A DNA stretch of 64,000 nucleotides, from contig NZ_RBCJ01000001.1 in the NCBI RefSeq assembly GCF_003626755.1, positions 372,001 to 436,000 of the forward strand, given 5' to 3'. This DNA comes from Ulvibacterium marinum (GTDB lineage Bacteria; Bacteroidota; Bacteroidia; Flavobacteriales; Flavobacteriaceae). This document shows positions 9,443 through 17,696 of this stretch, one piece after another (position 1 is the stretch's first letter; every line of letters begins with the position of its first letter). The notes under the pieces are model-generated. The model was given only the letters and a program-made list of their open reading frames with translations. It searched no databases and was not told the origin of the DNA. Position numbers and translations under genes: made by a program.

Positions 9443-11227
9443 ATGCCTTACCCAAAGAAAAATCTTTTGAAACGTTTATTGGTCTGGAGATACAAGCACA
9501 TTTCCAATAAAACGTTTATCCATATATTAAGTGTTGTGGTTGGCCTTTTGGCAGGTTTGGCTTCGGTTACCCTAAAGAACATTACCTATTTTATAGAGTC
9601 TTCCTTAGAAAGAGGTATCCTTTTTTCCAATTACGGAATGTATTTTATACTGCCCATAATCGGTCTGGCGCTGGTGTATCTCTACGTTAAATTCGTGCAT
9701 AAGGAAAAACTGCAACATGCCGTCTCTTCCATTCTTTTCTCATTATCCAAAAGGAAAGGTATTATTGCGCCCAAACATATTTATACCCAATTGATAGCCG
9801 CCCCGTTGACTGTTGGTTTTGGGGGTTCGGTAGGACTTTTGGGCCCGGCCGTTGCGTCCGGAGCCGCCATCAGTTCCAATATGAGCCGTTTGTTCCATAT
9901 TAATACCAAAACACGTTCCTTGTTAATTGCCTGTGCTTCTGCAGGGGCTATTGCGTCCATTTTTCAATCTCCCATTGCCGCTATTATTTTTGCCGTGGAA
10001 GTATTTAGCTTGGATTTGACCATGTTGTCGGTATTGCCACTTTTACTGGCCTCCATATCGGGTGTGCTCACTTCATACTTCTTTTTGGGCAATGAGGCCC
10101 TTTTTAATTTTACGATTACCCAAGATTTTGAAGTGAAGGACACCTTGTTTTATGTAATATTGGGAGTTGGCACCGCCTTTGCCTCTATTTATTTCACCAA
10201 AATGTACTTTGGCATTCAGAAACTTTTCAGGCCGTTTAAGAGTCCAAAGTACAAACTGCTTATTGGAGGTTTGGCCATAGGCATAATGTTGTACTTTATT
10301 CCTCCCCTATATGGGGAAGGTTTTGGGTTTATAAATAGCCTTTTGGATGGCGAACATGCGGTCGCACTGGGCAGAACTCCTTTTGATGCTTATATTGATA
10401 ATATTTGGGTGGTTATTGCCCTGCTCTTTGGTATCACCATTTTTAAGGCGGTAGCCATGACAACCACTTTGGCGGCAGGTGGTGCCGGGGGAATATTTAT
10501 TCCTACCATGGTTATGGGCAGTGCCTTGGGCAATGTTGTGGCAAAAGTGATAAACCATTCCGGGCTGGGTTTCGCTGTCTCGGAAAGTAATTTTACATTG
10601 ATCGGTATGGCCGGTCTTATAGCGGGGGTATTGCACGCGCCATTGACTGCGATATTTCTAATCGCTGAAATCACCGGGGGTTACGCTCTTTTTGTTCCTC
10701 TTATGATTACCGCCTCCATTTCATATCTAATTACCAAGAATGCCACCGATTATTCTATTTATACTAGGGAACTGGCGCAACAAGGCGCTTTATTGACCCA
10801 TAACAAGGATCAAGCAGTTTTGACCTTGATGCAACTGGATGATGTTATTGAGAAAAATTTTAAATCGGTATCCCCTGAAATGAACCTTGGTGATATGCTT
10901 CACCAATCGGTGTCAAAATCCACCCGCAACATTTTTCCCGTAGTAGATGAAAAAAAGGCCTTGGCCGGCATTGTACTACTGGACGATATCCGGGAATTTA
11001 TGTTCGATACCTCAATGTACGATACGACGACGGTCAAGAACTTTATGCGAAATCCTCCCGAACATATCTTTTATGGAGAGGACACCATGCAAAAGGTAAT
11101 GCGAAAATTTCAGGATAGTGGGGCCTGGAATCTTCCCGTAATCAAAGATGGTAAATACTTTGGTTTCGTGTCCAAATCGAAGCTATTGACCGCATACCGT
11201 CGAGAGTTGATCAACTTCACAAAATAA
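9443..11227 (+). CDS. ClC-family chloride channel/transporter with CBS domains
   Basis: Integral membrane anion channel or Cl-/H+ exchanger, 594 residues. About ten hydrophobic segments cover residues 25-425, with the ClC selectivity motifs GSVGLLGPAVASGAAI (the GxxGxxGP variant) near 125-140, the helix-N motif GAGGIFIPTMVMGSALG near 350 and the late LIGMAGLIAGVLHAPLTAIFLI segment. Two C-terminal CBS domains follow (about 460-590; ISRKSTRNIFPVVDEKK-type and SGAWNLPVIKDGKYFGFV). The gating glutamate of the GREGP motif is replaced (GLLGP), which suggests a channel rather than a proton-coupled exchanger, an inference. An alternative TTG at 9407 would add 12 residues but overlaps a -7 promoter box, so the ATG was chosen. 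Confidence 0.9.
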   Translation: MPYPKKNLLKRLLVWRYKHISNKTFIHILSVVVGLLAGLASVTLKNITYFIESSLERGILFSNYGMYFILPIIGLALVYLYVKFVHKEKLQHAVSSILFSLSKRKGIIAPKHIYTQLIAAPLTVGFGGSVGLLGPAVASGAAISSNMSRLFHINTKTRSLLIACASAGAIASIFQSPIAAIIFAVEVFSLDLTMLSVLPLLLASISGVLTSYFFLGNEALFNFTITQDFEVKDTLFYVILGVGTAFASIYFTKMYFGIQKLFRPFKSPKYKLLIGGLAIGIMLYFIPPLYGEGFGFINSLLDGEHAVALGRTPFDAYIDNIWVVIALLFGITIFKAVAMTTTLAAGGAGGIFIPTMVMGSALGNVVAKVINHSGLGFAVSESNFTLIGMAGLIAGVLHAPLTAIFLIAEITGGYALFVPLMITASISYLITKNATDYSIYTRELAQQGALLTHNKDQAVLTLMQLDDVIEKNFKSVSPEMNLGDMLHQSVSKSTRNIFPVVDEKKALAGIVLLDDIREFMFDTSMYDTTTVKNFMRNPPEHIFYGEDTMQKVMRKFQDSGAWNLPVIKDGKYFGFVSKSKLLTAYRRELINFTK

Positions 11228-11279
11228 TGGATAAAACATTGTAGCTCTGGTTTATGCTCTTTTTGATAATTTTGGGTAT

Positions 11280-11531
11280 ATGAAATATGTTATCGCCCTT
11301 ATTACCATTGCCTCGTTTATTTCAATCTTTTATGGGTTTTCCATCCAAGAGGAAGAACTTCAATTGGCCCACAAATTCATTGGTTTCGGAACCGTTGGCC
11401 TTTTTCTTGTTGCAATGCCCCTTTTTTTAATAAAGGAGAGTAAAGGGAAAAAGATGAAAGATTATATGCTGAATGAGGAAAACATTCGAAAAATGCGTAA
11501 AAAAGAAAGGGAAAAGTCTGAAAACCAATGA
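11280..11531 (+). CDS. Small two-helix membrane protein, function unknown
   Basis: An 83-residue protein with two hydrophobic segments (about 4-22 and 34-52) joined by a short polar loop (SIQEEELQLAHKFIG), ending in a highly charged lysine/glutamate-rich tail (KKMKDYMLNEENIRKMRKKEREK). Both termini are predicted cytoplasmic by the positive-inside rule. It follows the ClC gene by 52 bp and may be cotranscribed. I do not recognise a named family; the architecture is common in Flavobacteriaceae. Confidence 0.7.
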   Translation: MKYVIALITIASFISIFYGFSIQEEELQLAHKFIGFGTVGLFLVAMPLFLIKESKGKKMKDYMLNEENIRKMRKKEREKSENQ

Positions 11532-11625
11532 CTTTAAGCATATTTGGCCGGTAAATTAAGTCGATTTTGGCCAAAAAATTATACCTTAGTGAGACAAACA
11601 TTTTTTCACAAATAATTATAATTGA

Positions 11626-11820
11626 ATGACCGGTACAGTAAAATTTTTTAATGACTCCAAAGGATATGGGTTCATTACGAACGATGAGACGGGAAAAGAC
11701 ATCTTTGTTCATGCCACGGCATTGAACGGAGTTGAGCTAAACGAAGGCGACAAAGTAGAATACGTAGAGGAAGAAGGCAGAAAGGGTATGGTAGCCGCAC
11801 AAGTACAAGTGCTAGGATAA
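11626..11820 (+). CDS. Cold-shock domain protein (CspA family)
   Basis: A 64-residue single cold-shock domain that binds single-stranded RNA and DNA as an RNA chaperone. RNP1 (KGYGFIT, residues 12-18) and RNP2 (DIFVHAT, residues 25-31) are intact, and the chain opens with the family hallmark TGTVKFFNDSKGYGFI. Length is slightly below the 66-70 usual for CspA. A strong hairpin terminator follows directly, so the gene is the end of its transcript. Confidence 0.97.
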   Translation: MTGTVKFFNDSKGYGFITNDETGKDIFVHATALNGVELNEGDKVEYVEEEGRKGMVAAQVQVLG

Positions 11821-11847
11821 GTATTGTATTATTGAACAGAATTTCGA

Positions 11848-11866
11848 CCCTGGTAAAATACCGGGG
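11848..11866 (+). terminator. Rho-independent terminator after cold-shock gene
   Basis: Stem CCCTGGTA (11848-11855) pairs with TACCGGGG (11859-11866, one G-T pair) around an AAA loop, followed immediately by TTTTTC. Confidence 0.85.
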
Positions 11867-11883
11867 TTTTTCGTACCTCCCCT

Positions 11884-12333
11884 TCAGTTTAAATTCCTTT
11901 TTTGAATAAAAAACCGTTTCAAAAGAACGGAAGCTTCATTTTCCAAAAGACCTCCAAGGACTTCAGTTTTTGGGTGTAATTTTGCCCCCATTGCCTTGAA
12001 TCCCCTTTTGGGATCCTTGGCAGCGAATACAATTTTAGAAATCTGGCTCCAATACAAGGCCCCCGCGCACATTTGACAGGGCTCCAAGGTTACATAGAGC
12101 ACGCAATTGTTTAAATACTTGCCTCCCAAAAAATTGGCCGCCGAGGTTATTGCTTGCATCTCGGCATGGGCCGTAACATCGTTCAATTGTTCGGTCAGAT
12201 TGTGGGCGCGTGCAATAATCCTGTCCTGGGTTACAATAACGGCTCCTATAGGGACCTCGCCCTTTTCAAAAGCCAAGTTGGCCTCTTCAAGGGCCTTTTT
12301 CATGAAATAGGCATCGTCAAAAGGTAAAACCAT
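11884..12333 (-). CDS. tadA: tRNA-specific adenosine deaminase / nucleoside deaminase TadA
   Basis: Zinc-dependent deaminase, most likely the essential enzyme converting the wobble adenosine of tRNA-Arg to inosine; 149 residues, typical for TadA. The catalytic motif THAEMQA (His-Ala-Glu, about residues 55-60) and zinc-binding PCQMCAGAL (about 84-92) are intact, and PIGAVIV precedes them as in TadA. The frame extends 50 codons upstream through a TTG-started stretch, but that part shares no homology features and overlaps the dxs start region; the ATG at 12333, preceded by a TACATTTG -7 box, is preferred. A guanine deaminase-type relative cannot be excluded but is less likely. Divergent from dxs. 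Confidence 0.88.
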   Translation of the reverse strand: MVLPFDDAYFMKKALEEANLAFEKGEVPIGAVIVTQDRIIARAHNLTEQLNDVTAHAEMQAITSAANFLGGKYLNNCVLYVTLEPCQMCAGALYWSQISKIVFAAKDPKRGFKAMGAKLHPKTEVLGGLLENEASVLLKRFFIQKRNLN

Positions 12334-12338
12334 AAAAC

Positions 12339-12346
12339 CAAATGTA
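12339..12346 (-). promoter_or_regulatory. -7 promoter box (TACATTTG) for tadA
   Basis: On the minus strand TACATTTG lies 6 bp upstream of the tadA ATG at 12333, implying a very short or leaderless transcript. The identical octamer drives dxs on the other strand 45 bp away. Confidence 0.45.
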
Positions 12347-12390
12347 CAATTTTGAGTCAAATTGTGAAGAAACACACAGTCATTTTGCCG

Positions 12391-12398
12391 TACATTTG
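12391..12398 (+). promoter_or_regulatory. -7 promoter box (TACATTTG) for dxs
   Basis: TACATTTG matches TAnnTTTG and ends 10 bp before the ATG at 12408. This supports 12408 over the more distal ATG at 12342, which lies upstream of the box. Confidence 0.5.
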
Positions 12399-12407
12399 TC
12401 CCCGAAA

Positions 12408-14177
12408 ATGAAAATCCTTTCCCAAATAAATTCTCCAGAAGACCTGCGCAAGATTCCCTTGGGCACATTGCCTCAACTTGCACAGGAATTAAGGGAATTT
12501 ATAATAGACATCGTATCAACAAAGGAAGGGCATTTAGGCGCGAGCTTGGGTGTTGTGGAACTTACCATCGCCCTCCATTATATTTTTGATACTCCAAAAG
12601 ATAGGCTCGTTTGGGATGTAGGACATCAGGCTTACGGGCATAAAATTTTAACGGGGCGAAAAGAACTTTTTGATACCAATAGACAATTGGGCGGCATCAG
12701 CGGGTTTCCTAAAATTGACGAAAGCGAATATGATGCTTTTGGAACGGGACATAGTTCTACCTCCATTTCGGCCATTTTAGGTATGGCCTTAGCTTCTAAG
12801 TTAAAAGGTGAAACAGATAGAAGGCATATCGCAGTAATTGGGGATGCTTCCATTGCCAGTGGAATGGCTTTTGAAGGATTGAATCATGCAGGCGTTACCG
12901 ATGTCGATATGCTTATTATCCTGAATGACAACGCTATTGGAATAGATCCTAGTGTTGGTGCCCTAAAAAAGTATTTGACCAATGTAAAAAGGGGCACGGC
13001 CAAGGACGAAAACATTTTTGAATGTCTCAATTTTGATTACTCAGGTCCAGTTGACGGTAATGATTTACCAAATTTGATATCGGAATTAAAGCGCTTAAAA
13101 GCGCGTACAGGGCCTAAGTTATTACATATTATCACAACAAAGGGAAAAGGGTTGCAAAAGGCGGAAGAGAATCAGGTAGCTTATCATGCTCCTGGGAAAT
13201 TTGACAAATCCACGGGAGAAATACATATAAAATCGGTCGAAACCGAAGTTCCTAAATATCAAGACGTTTTTGGACATACTTTGGTTGAACTTGCTAAGCA
13301 AAATCCAAAGATTGTAGGAATTACCCCGGCCATGCCAACAGGTAGTTCTTTAAAATACATGATGGAGCAAATTCCGGACAGGGCCTTTGATGTAGGCATC
13401 GCCGAACAACATGCCGTAACTATGGCGGCCGGGATGGCCAAAGAGGGTACAATTCCATTTTGCAATATTTACTCTACTTTTCTTCAACGCGCCTATGATC
13501 AGGTTATACATGATGTAGCTTTGCAGAATCTCCCTGTAATATTCTGCTTGGATCGTGCAGGTATTGTTGGTGAGGATGGTGCAACACACCATGGTGTTTT
13601 TGACCTGGCATACTTGCGATGCATTCCCAACCTGATTATTTTTGCGCCCATGAATGAAATGGAACTGCGCAATATTATGTATACGGCACAATTGGGGTTG
13701 CCTAATCCTATTGCTATACGTTATCCCAGGGGTCAAGGGACTACCTTGGATTGGAAGCGACCCTTTGAAGAAATAGCTATCGGATCTTCACAAGAATTAA
13801 AAAAAGGAAGTAAAATCGCGATACTTTCATTGGGCACCATAGGAAACAGGGTTGGCAAGGTTATTGATGAAAACGATAACAACCAACAAATAGGGCATTA
13901 TGATATGCGTTTCATAAAACCTTTGGATACAAACCGTCTAGAACACATCTTTCAAAATTACGAGTATATTATAACTATCGAAGATGCTTGCAAAGCAGGA
14001 GGATTCGGTAGTGCAATACTGGAACTGACCAATGAAATGGGGTATTCCAACCAAATTCATATGCTCGGAATAGATGATGCTTTTTTAGAGCACGGTACAG
14101 TGGATGAACTCCATCAACTGGCAGAAATAGACGCTACTTCCCTTAGAAATCTTTTAAATAGAATTTTTGATGCGTAA
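12408..14177 (+). CDS. dxs: 1-deoxy-D-xylulose-5-phosphate synthase
   Basis: Thiamine-diphosphate enzyme joining pyruvate and glyceraldehyde 3-phosphate, first step of the MEP isoprenoid pathway. The 589-residue product is shorter than the 620-640 of E. coli DXS. The VGHQAYGHKILTGR motif with substrate His (about residues 68-82), the ThDP-binding region (GDAS at 145-148 through LNDN at about 174), the middle-domain motif GIAEQHAVTMAAG and the transketolase C-domain (YDMRFIKPLD) are all present. The usual GDG of the ThDP motif reads GDA, as noted for some Bacteroidota enzymes. The last 8 bp overlap the DUF3078 gene, suggesting coupling. Start chosen by the -7 box and because it gives the standard N-terminus. 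Confidence 0.93.
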   Translation: MKILSQINSPEDLRKIPLGTLPQLAQELREFIIDIVSTKEGHLGASLGVVELTIALHYIFDTPKDRLVWDVGHQAYGHKILTGRKELFDTNRQLGGISGFPKIDESEYDAFGTGHSSTSISAILGMALASKLKGETDRRHIAVIGDASIASGMAFEGLNHAGVTDVDMLIILNDNAIGIDPSVGALKKYLTNVKRGTAKDENIFECLNFDYSGPVDGNDLPNLISELKRLKARTGPKLLHIITTKGKGLQKAEENQVAYHAPGKFDKSTGEIHIKSVETEVPKYQDVFGHTLVELAKQNPKIVGITPAMPTGSSLKYMMEQIPDRAFDVGIAEQHAVTMAAGMAKEGTIPFCNIYSTFLQRAYDQVIHDVALQNLPVIFCLDRAGIVGEDGATHHGVFDLAYLRCIPNLIIFAPMNEMELRNIMYTAQLGLPNPIAIRYPRGQGTTLDWKRPFEEIAIGSSQELKKGSKIAILSLGTIGNRVGKVIDENDNNQQIGHYDMRFIKPLDTNRLEHIFQNYEYIITIEDACKAGGFGSAILELTNEMGYSNQIHMLGIDDAFLEHGTVDELHQLAEIDATSLRNLLNRIFDA

Positions 14178-15297
14178 CAAAAACCAACGTAATTTATCCT
14201 TTTTTCTTTTGTCCTTTGTTTTCGCTACTGGATTGTTACTGGCCCAAAATCCTGTACCCCTTGGCACACAATTAGATAGCATGGCGGTGGATACAACCGT
14301 AGTTGATACCATTGTAGTTCGCCGTATCCAAGAAAAGGTGAAAAATATACCCAGAGGTGTAAATCTGACCATTCCGGAGGTGTCATTTAAAAAAACAAAG
14401 GCCCTTATGGAAAAACCAAAGAAATTTCGTGTACCTTCATTTTGGACCAGATTGAATAAACTTGGGCTGAACCTAAGCGAAGTCGCCTTTGTGAATTGGA
14501 ATGCCGGGGGAGACAATTCCGTATCCGCCTTAGGCAATGCCAGTTTCGCCCGAAATTATAAATTTAGATATATACAGTGGGACAATGAACTCCGATTTAG
14601 ATATGGAATAAATGTACAGGAAGGTCAGCAAATACGAAAAACGGACGACCTCATCCGATTTAGCTCCACATTTGGCTATCAAAGGGATACCATCAGTAAT
14701 TGGTATTATTCCGTAAAGGCTAATTTTAACACCCAATTTTCCAATGGATATAAATATCCAAACCGGGATACACCCATATCTCGGTTTATGGCTCCTGGGT
14801 ATTCGTTTTTGGGAGCGGGAACCTCGTATATAACCAAGGATCAAAGGTTTAATCTATACATCTCGCCCGTGACGCAGAAGGCCACTTTTGTGTTAGATCA
14901 AGATTTAGCGGATAGAGGAGCTTTTGGGGTACAAAAGGCCATTTTTGATGCTGATGGAAACATCATACAACAAGGTGAAAATGTTTTTTTGGAGTTTGGT
15001 TTTCTGGTCAACCATACTTGGGAAACCCAGGTCTTTAAAAATATGGGGCTCAAACATAGGCTAAACTTGTATACAGACTATTTACGCAGATTTGGTAATG
15101 TAGATGTGGACTGGGAGCTCAACTTTAATCTTAAGGTAAACGAATATATTGTTACTACTATTGGCACCCATTTGATTTATGACGATGATATTTTATTTGA
15201 CGAGCAGGTAAATGCCGATGGTGTCGTAATTGATCCAGGAGAACCAAGGATACAGTTTAAACAGTTGTTGGGTGTAGGGGTCTCTTATGATTTTTAA
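14170..15297 (+). CDS. DUF3078 outer-membrane-type protein
   Basis: A 375-residue exported protein with Sec signal (MRNKNQRNLSFFLLSFVFATGLLLAQ). The DUF3078 signature is clear: FWTRLNKLGLNLSEVAFVNWNAGGDNSVSALG, with alternating amphipathic strands (FRYIQWDNELRFRYG, SNWYYSVKANFNTQFSNGY) up to a C-terminal aromatic strand ending GVGVSYDF, typical of an outer-membrane beta-barrel. The in-frame TTG just upstream is less likely than the ATG at 14170. It overlaps the dxs stop by 8 bp, so the two are probably cotranscribed. The family is widespread in Bacteroidota with no established function. Confidence 0.9.
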   Translation: MRNKNQRNLSFFLLSFVFATGLLLAQNPVPLGTQLDSMAVDTTVVDTIVVRRIQEKVKNIPRGVNLTIPEVSFKKTKALMEKPKKFRVPSFWTRLNKLGLNLSEVAFVNWNAGGDNSVSALGNASFARNYKFRYIQWDNELRFRYGINVQEGQQIRKTDDLIRFSSTFGYQRDTISNWYYSVKANFNTQFSNGYKYPNRDTPISRFMAPGYSFLGAGTSYITKDQRFNLYISPVTQKATFVLDQDLADRGAFGVQKAIFDADGNIIQQGENVFLEFGFLVNHTWETQVFKNMGLKHRLNLYTDYLRRFGNVDVDWELNFNLKVNEYIVTTIGTHLIYDDDILFDEQVNADGVVIDPGEPRIQFKQLLGVGVSYDF

Positions 15298-16637
15298 AGT
15301 TGTTTCCCCATAATCTTATTGTGTATATGAACGGCAGATCCATCTGAAAGACTGGCCACATAACAAGAGGTATTCAATAATATTTTGTATATGGATGTTT
15401 CCGTCTGTTGATAAAACTCCGGTAGGGTTTGTATCATCAATCTATCGTAATTGGAAAACTTGCCCTCCTTTTCCCGAACTAGTGCGCCGGTATAAACGTC
15501 CAGAATATCAGAAATAATCCTATAACCGGCTATTTCCTTTTCCACCACCTCTTGGGAACGATATACTTTATGGACGCTTAACGAGATAATATCGGCAATT
15601 TGAGCTTTGTATTTGCTTTTGTCCAATAAGGAAGTCTCAAATGTACCATTAAGTATTTTCTCTTCGTTCTCAACGAAAACCTCGATGGCATCCCGTATTA
15701 AGGTATTGATGGCCAATGCCCGTAGATAGCTTAGCCTGTCCTCCTTGTATCGCAAACCATTATACTTCTTAGTACTTATGGTATCTTTCACCAACTTTAT
15801 CAAATATTCCAAAGCAAATTCCTCGGAAATAAGACCAAGATTTATTCCATCCTCAAAGTCTATTATGGTATAACAAATGTCATCCGCCGCTTCCATGAGA
15901 TAGGCTAAGGGATGTCTCGAAAAAGAAATGCCCTCCCCAGCGGTAGTGGATGGCAGACCCAATTCCCGGGCAACTTCTTCAAAAAATTCCTTTTCGGACT
16001 GAAAAAACCCAAATTTCTTGTCCGCAATGTGTTTGGTAGGTTTCTTTGGAAGCGATTCCTTTGGATATTTCATAAAAGCTCCTAACACCGCATAGCTCAG
16101 ACGCAGCCCTCCTTCAACACCTTCTTTGGATTCGGTTAATAGCTTGAATCCATTAGCATTTCCTTCAAAATCAATCAAATCCTGATACTCTTTTTCAAAA
16201 AGTACTGAATGGTATTTTTTGCCGTTGCCATTTTTAAAATACTCTCCAATCGCTTTTTCCCCACTATGCCCAAAAGGAGGATTCCCTATATCATGAGCCA
16301 AGGCGGCAGCTGCCACAATGGCTCCAAAATCGTTGAACGTATATCCATGAACTTCGCTCAGGTGAGGATGTTTTTCCAGTATTCGTTTCCCGGCTATCCT
16401 ACCCAAACTGCGGCCCACAACGGACACTTCCAAACTATGTGTTAAACGGGTATGGACAAAATCGGTCTTGGACAAGGGAATAACCTGGGTCTTATCCTGT
16501 AAACTGCGAAAAGCGGAAGAAAAAATAATCCGATCGTAATCCACTTCAAATCCCAATCGGGTCTCATCCTGCTCCTTACGTAATCTTTTACCGGTATCAC
16601 CATATCGTTTTAAGGAAAGTAACCGTTCCCAATCCAT
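15294..16637 (-). CDS. dgt: Deoxyguanosinetriphosphate triphosphohydrolase
   Basis: Cytoplasmic HD-domain enzyme that hydrolyses dNTPs, chiefly dGTP, to nucleoside and triphosphate; 447 residues from the ATG. N-terminal FSSAFRSLQDKTQV and VHTRLTHSLEVSVVGRSLG (His67) are family hallmarks, and the metal-binding HD pair is His115-Asp116 in ALAHDIGNPPFGHSGE. A further PLAYLMEAADDICYTIIDFEDG motif supplies the distal Asp. A TTG seven codons upstream (16658) is possible but less likely. The 3' end overlaps the convergent DUF3078 gene by 4 bp. It belongs with nrdBA and the dCMP deaminase of this window in dNTP pool control, although not clustered with them. Confidence 0.95.
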   Translation of the reverse strand: MDWERLLSLKRYGDTGKRLRKEQDETRLGFEVDYDRIIFSSAFRSLQDKTQVIPLSKTDFVHTRLTHSLEVSVVGRSLGRIAGKRILEKHPHLSEVHGYTFNDFGAIVAAAALAHDIGNPPFGHSGEKAIGEYFKNGNGKKYHSVLFEKEYQDLIDFEGNANGFKLLTESKEGVEGGLRLSYAVLGAFMKYPKESLPKKPTKHIADKKFGFFQSEKEFFEEVARELGLPSTTAGEGISFSRHPLAYLMEAADDICYTIIDFEDGINLGLISEEFALEYLIKLVKDTISTKKYNGLRYKEDRLSYLRALAINTLIRDAIEVFVENEEKILNGTFETSLLDKSKYKAQIADIISLSVHKVYRSQEVVEKEIAGYRIISDILDVYTGALVREKEGKFSNYDRLMIQTLPEFYQQTETSIYKILLNTSCYVASLSDGSAVHIHNKIMGKQL

Positions 16638-16781
16638 GCCAATCAATTTGTGGCGCAAGATACATCTTTTCAGTGTTTACCTATATTCCATATTACGGAT
16701 TGTCCACGGACGGCTAACATTTAGTTAACCTTAAAAAGGCCTATTGATAATATGCCCATAACGTTATATTAAACTAGTTAC

Positions 16782-16803
16782 GTTTTCTTTGCCTAAAGAA
16801 AAC
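16782..16803. repeat. 9-bp inverted repeat upstream of the CarboxypepD_reg-like gene
   Basis: GTTTTCTTT at 16782-16790 and AAAGAAAAC at 16795-16803 form a perfect inverted repeat with a 4-bp centre. It lies 15 bp before the start codon at 16818 and is flanked by two copies of AACGTTAT (16760-16767 and 16804-16811). It could be an operator or a 5'-UTR hairpin; no T-run follows, so it is not a terminator. Confidence 0.4.
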
Positions 16804-16817
16804 AACGTTATCAAAAC

Positions 16818-17219
16818 ATGGTACAAAAAATAGTTCTAATTATCCCCTTTCTTTTTTCCGCGATACTATTGGCTCAGGAAACCAGCTCCATATCCGGGAG
16901 GGTTTTGGACAATGAACTTAGCGGTGAACCTATGCTATTTGCAGACGTTATGCTAAAAAATACCGAATGGAAAACACATACCAATTTTCATGGCAATTTT
17001 GAAATTGACGATGTGGATCCCGAGAATTATATATTGGTCATCAGTTTTTTGGGCTATGATACTTTAGAAATTCCTATAGAGGCAAAACCCAATGGCGTAC
17101 TTCAAATACAAAGAGGATTAAGTTCTAAAACCATTGATCCAGAGACAGTAATAGTTTCTAATAGCGAGTCCATGCCATATGGTTCAATTGCATCAATGGA
17201 AAAAACAGCCCAAAAATAG
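16818..17219 (+). CDS. Short exported protein with carboxypeptidase-regulatory-like domain
   Basis: A 133-residue exported protein: Sec signal MVQKIVLIIPFLFSAILLAQ, then one CarboxypepD_reg-like beta-sandwich (SISGRVLDNELSGEPMLFADVMLKNTEWKTHTNFHGNFEIDDVDPENYILVISFLGYDTLEIPIE; written here only as its outline, about residues 25-95). The pattern GRV.D...GEP...A.V.....T..T...G.F.I....Y.L.ISF.GY is the same plug-proximal domain found at the N-terminus of TonB-dependent receptors. Here it stands alone and ends after a short tail, so it is either a stand-alone surface domain or the remains of a longer receptor. No receptor barrel follows. Confidence 0.7.
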   Translation: MVQKIVLIIPFLFSAILLAQETSSISGRVLDNELSGEPMLFADVMLKNTEWKTHTNFHGNFEIDDVDPENYILVISFLGYDTLEIPIEAKPNGVLQIQRGLSSKTIDPETVIVSNSESMPYGSIASMEKTAQK

Positions 17220-17225
17220 TCAGGA

Positions 17226-17372
17226 TTAACCCCCTTTTTTAAGGTGTCCCTGTAATTGCACTTTAAGTATATCAGTCATCAGGTTCACGGTCTCGCCCCC
17301 ATATTTTATCATTAAAAACTTGCGATAATAGTATTGTGCAACTTCAATTGCTCCGCGATACTCATTCTGCAA
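17226..17372 (-). pseudogene. Protein-like small frame without ATG, candidate gene remnant
   Basis: The minus strand holds an open frame of 48 codons from a TTG at 17372 to a TAA at 17226-17228. The translation looks like protein rather than noise (motifs IEVAQYYYRKFLMIKYGG and VNLMTDILKVQL, amphipathic helices, basic tail). No ATG is present in frame and an upstream stop lies at 17382-17384. It could be a TTG-started small gene or the tail of a decayed one. The same strand at 17471-17590 carries a second ATG-less frame. I recognise no family. Confidence 0.3.
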
Positions 17373-17404
17373 AGCTTTTGGTTATACATTTACGAAACAA
17401 TTTA

Positions 17405-17423
17405 TTAACATTAAATTTACATT
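17405..17423. repeat. Second copy of 19-bp intergenic repeat (first at 6277-6295)
   Basis: TTAACATTAAATTTACATT is identical at 6277-6295 and 17405-17423, both in AT-rich intergenic DNA. The first copy runs on into an inverted repeat (TTACATT at 6289-6295, AATGTAA at 6299-6305); the second does not. Function is unknown. Confidence 0.5.
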
Positions 17424-17696
17424 CTAGGTTTTATGGTGAATCACTATTGCACGTTGACCTTTCATCTTTCCTAAAACTCTGACCATTTTATTTCTTTACT
17501 TTCGTTAAAAACAGTAATAAAAAAGGAGAGTCCAGCCAATTGTCCATCAAACTTTCGAAATAAAAACTCTTCCACCGCTATAGGAGAATATTATTGAACC
17601 ATTTTCCTGCACTTCACTCAGAAATCTCGCAAACAACTTTCATAACTTTATTTTAACTTACTTAACAAATTATAATGTCATTTTTGTGCTTATTTG

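Larger units (their letters stand above)
17220..17696. other. Intergenic stretch of 477 bp
   Basis: This holds the two ATG-less protein-like frames on the minus strand (17226-17372 and 17471-17590), one copy of a 19-bp sequence shared with 6277-6295 (here at 17405-17423), and the leader of the phosphate transporter. No tRNA, terminator or clear TAnnTTTG box was found. Confidence 0.5.
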
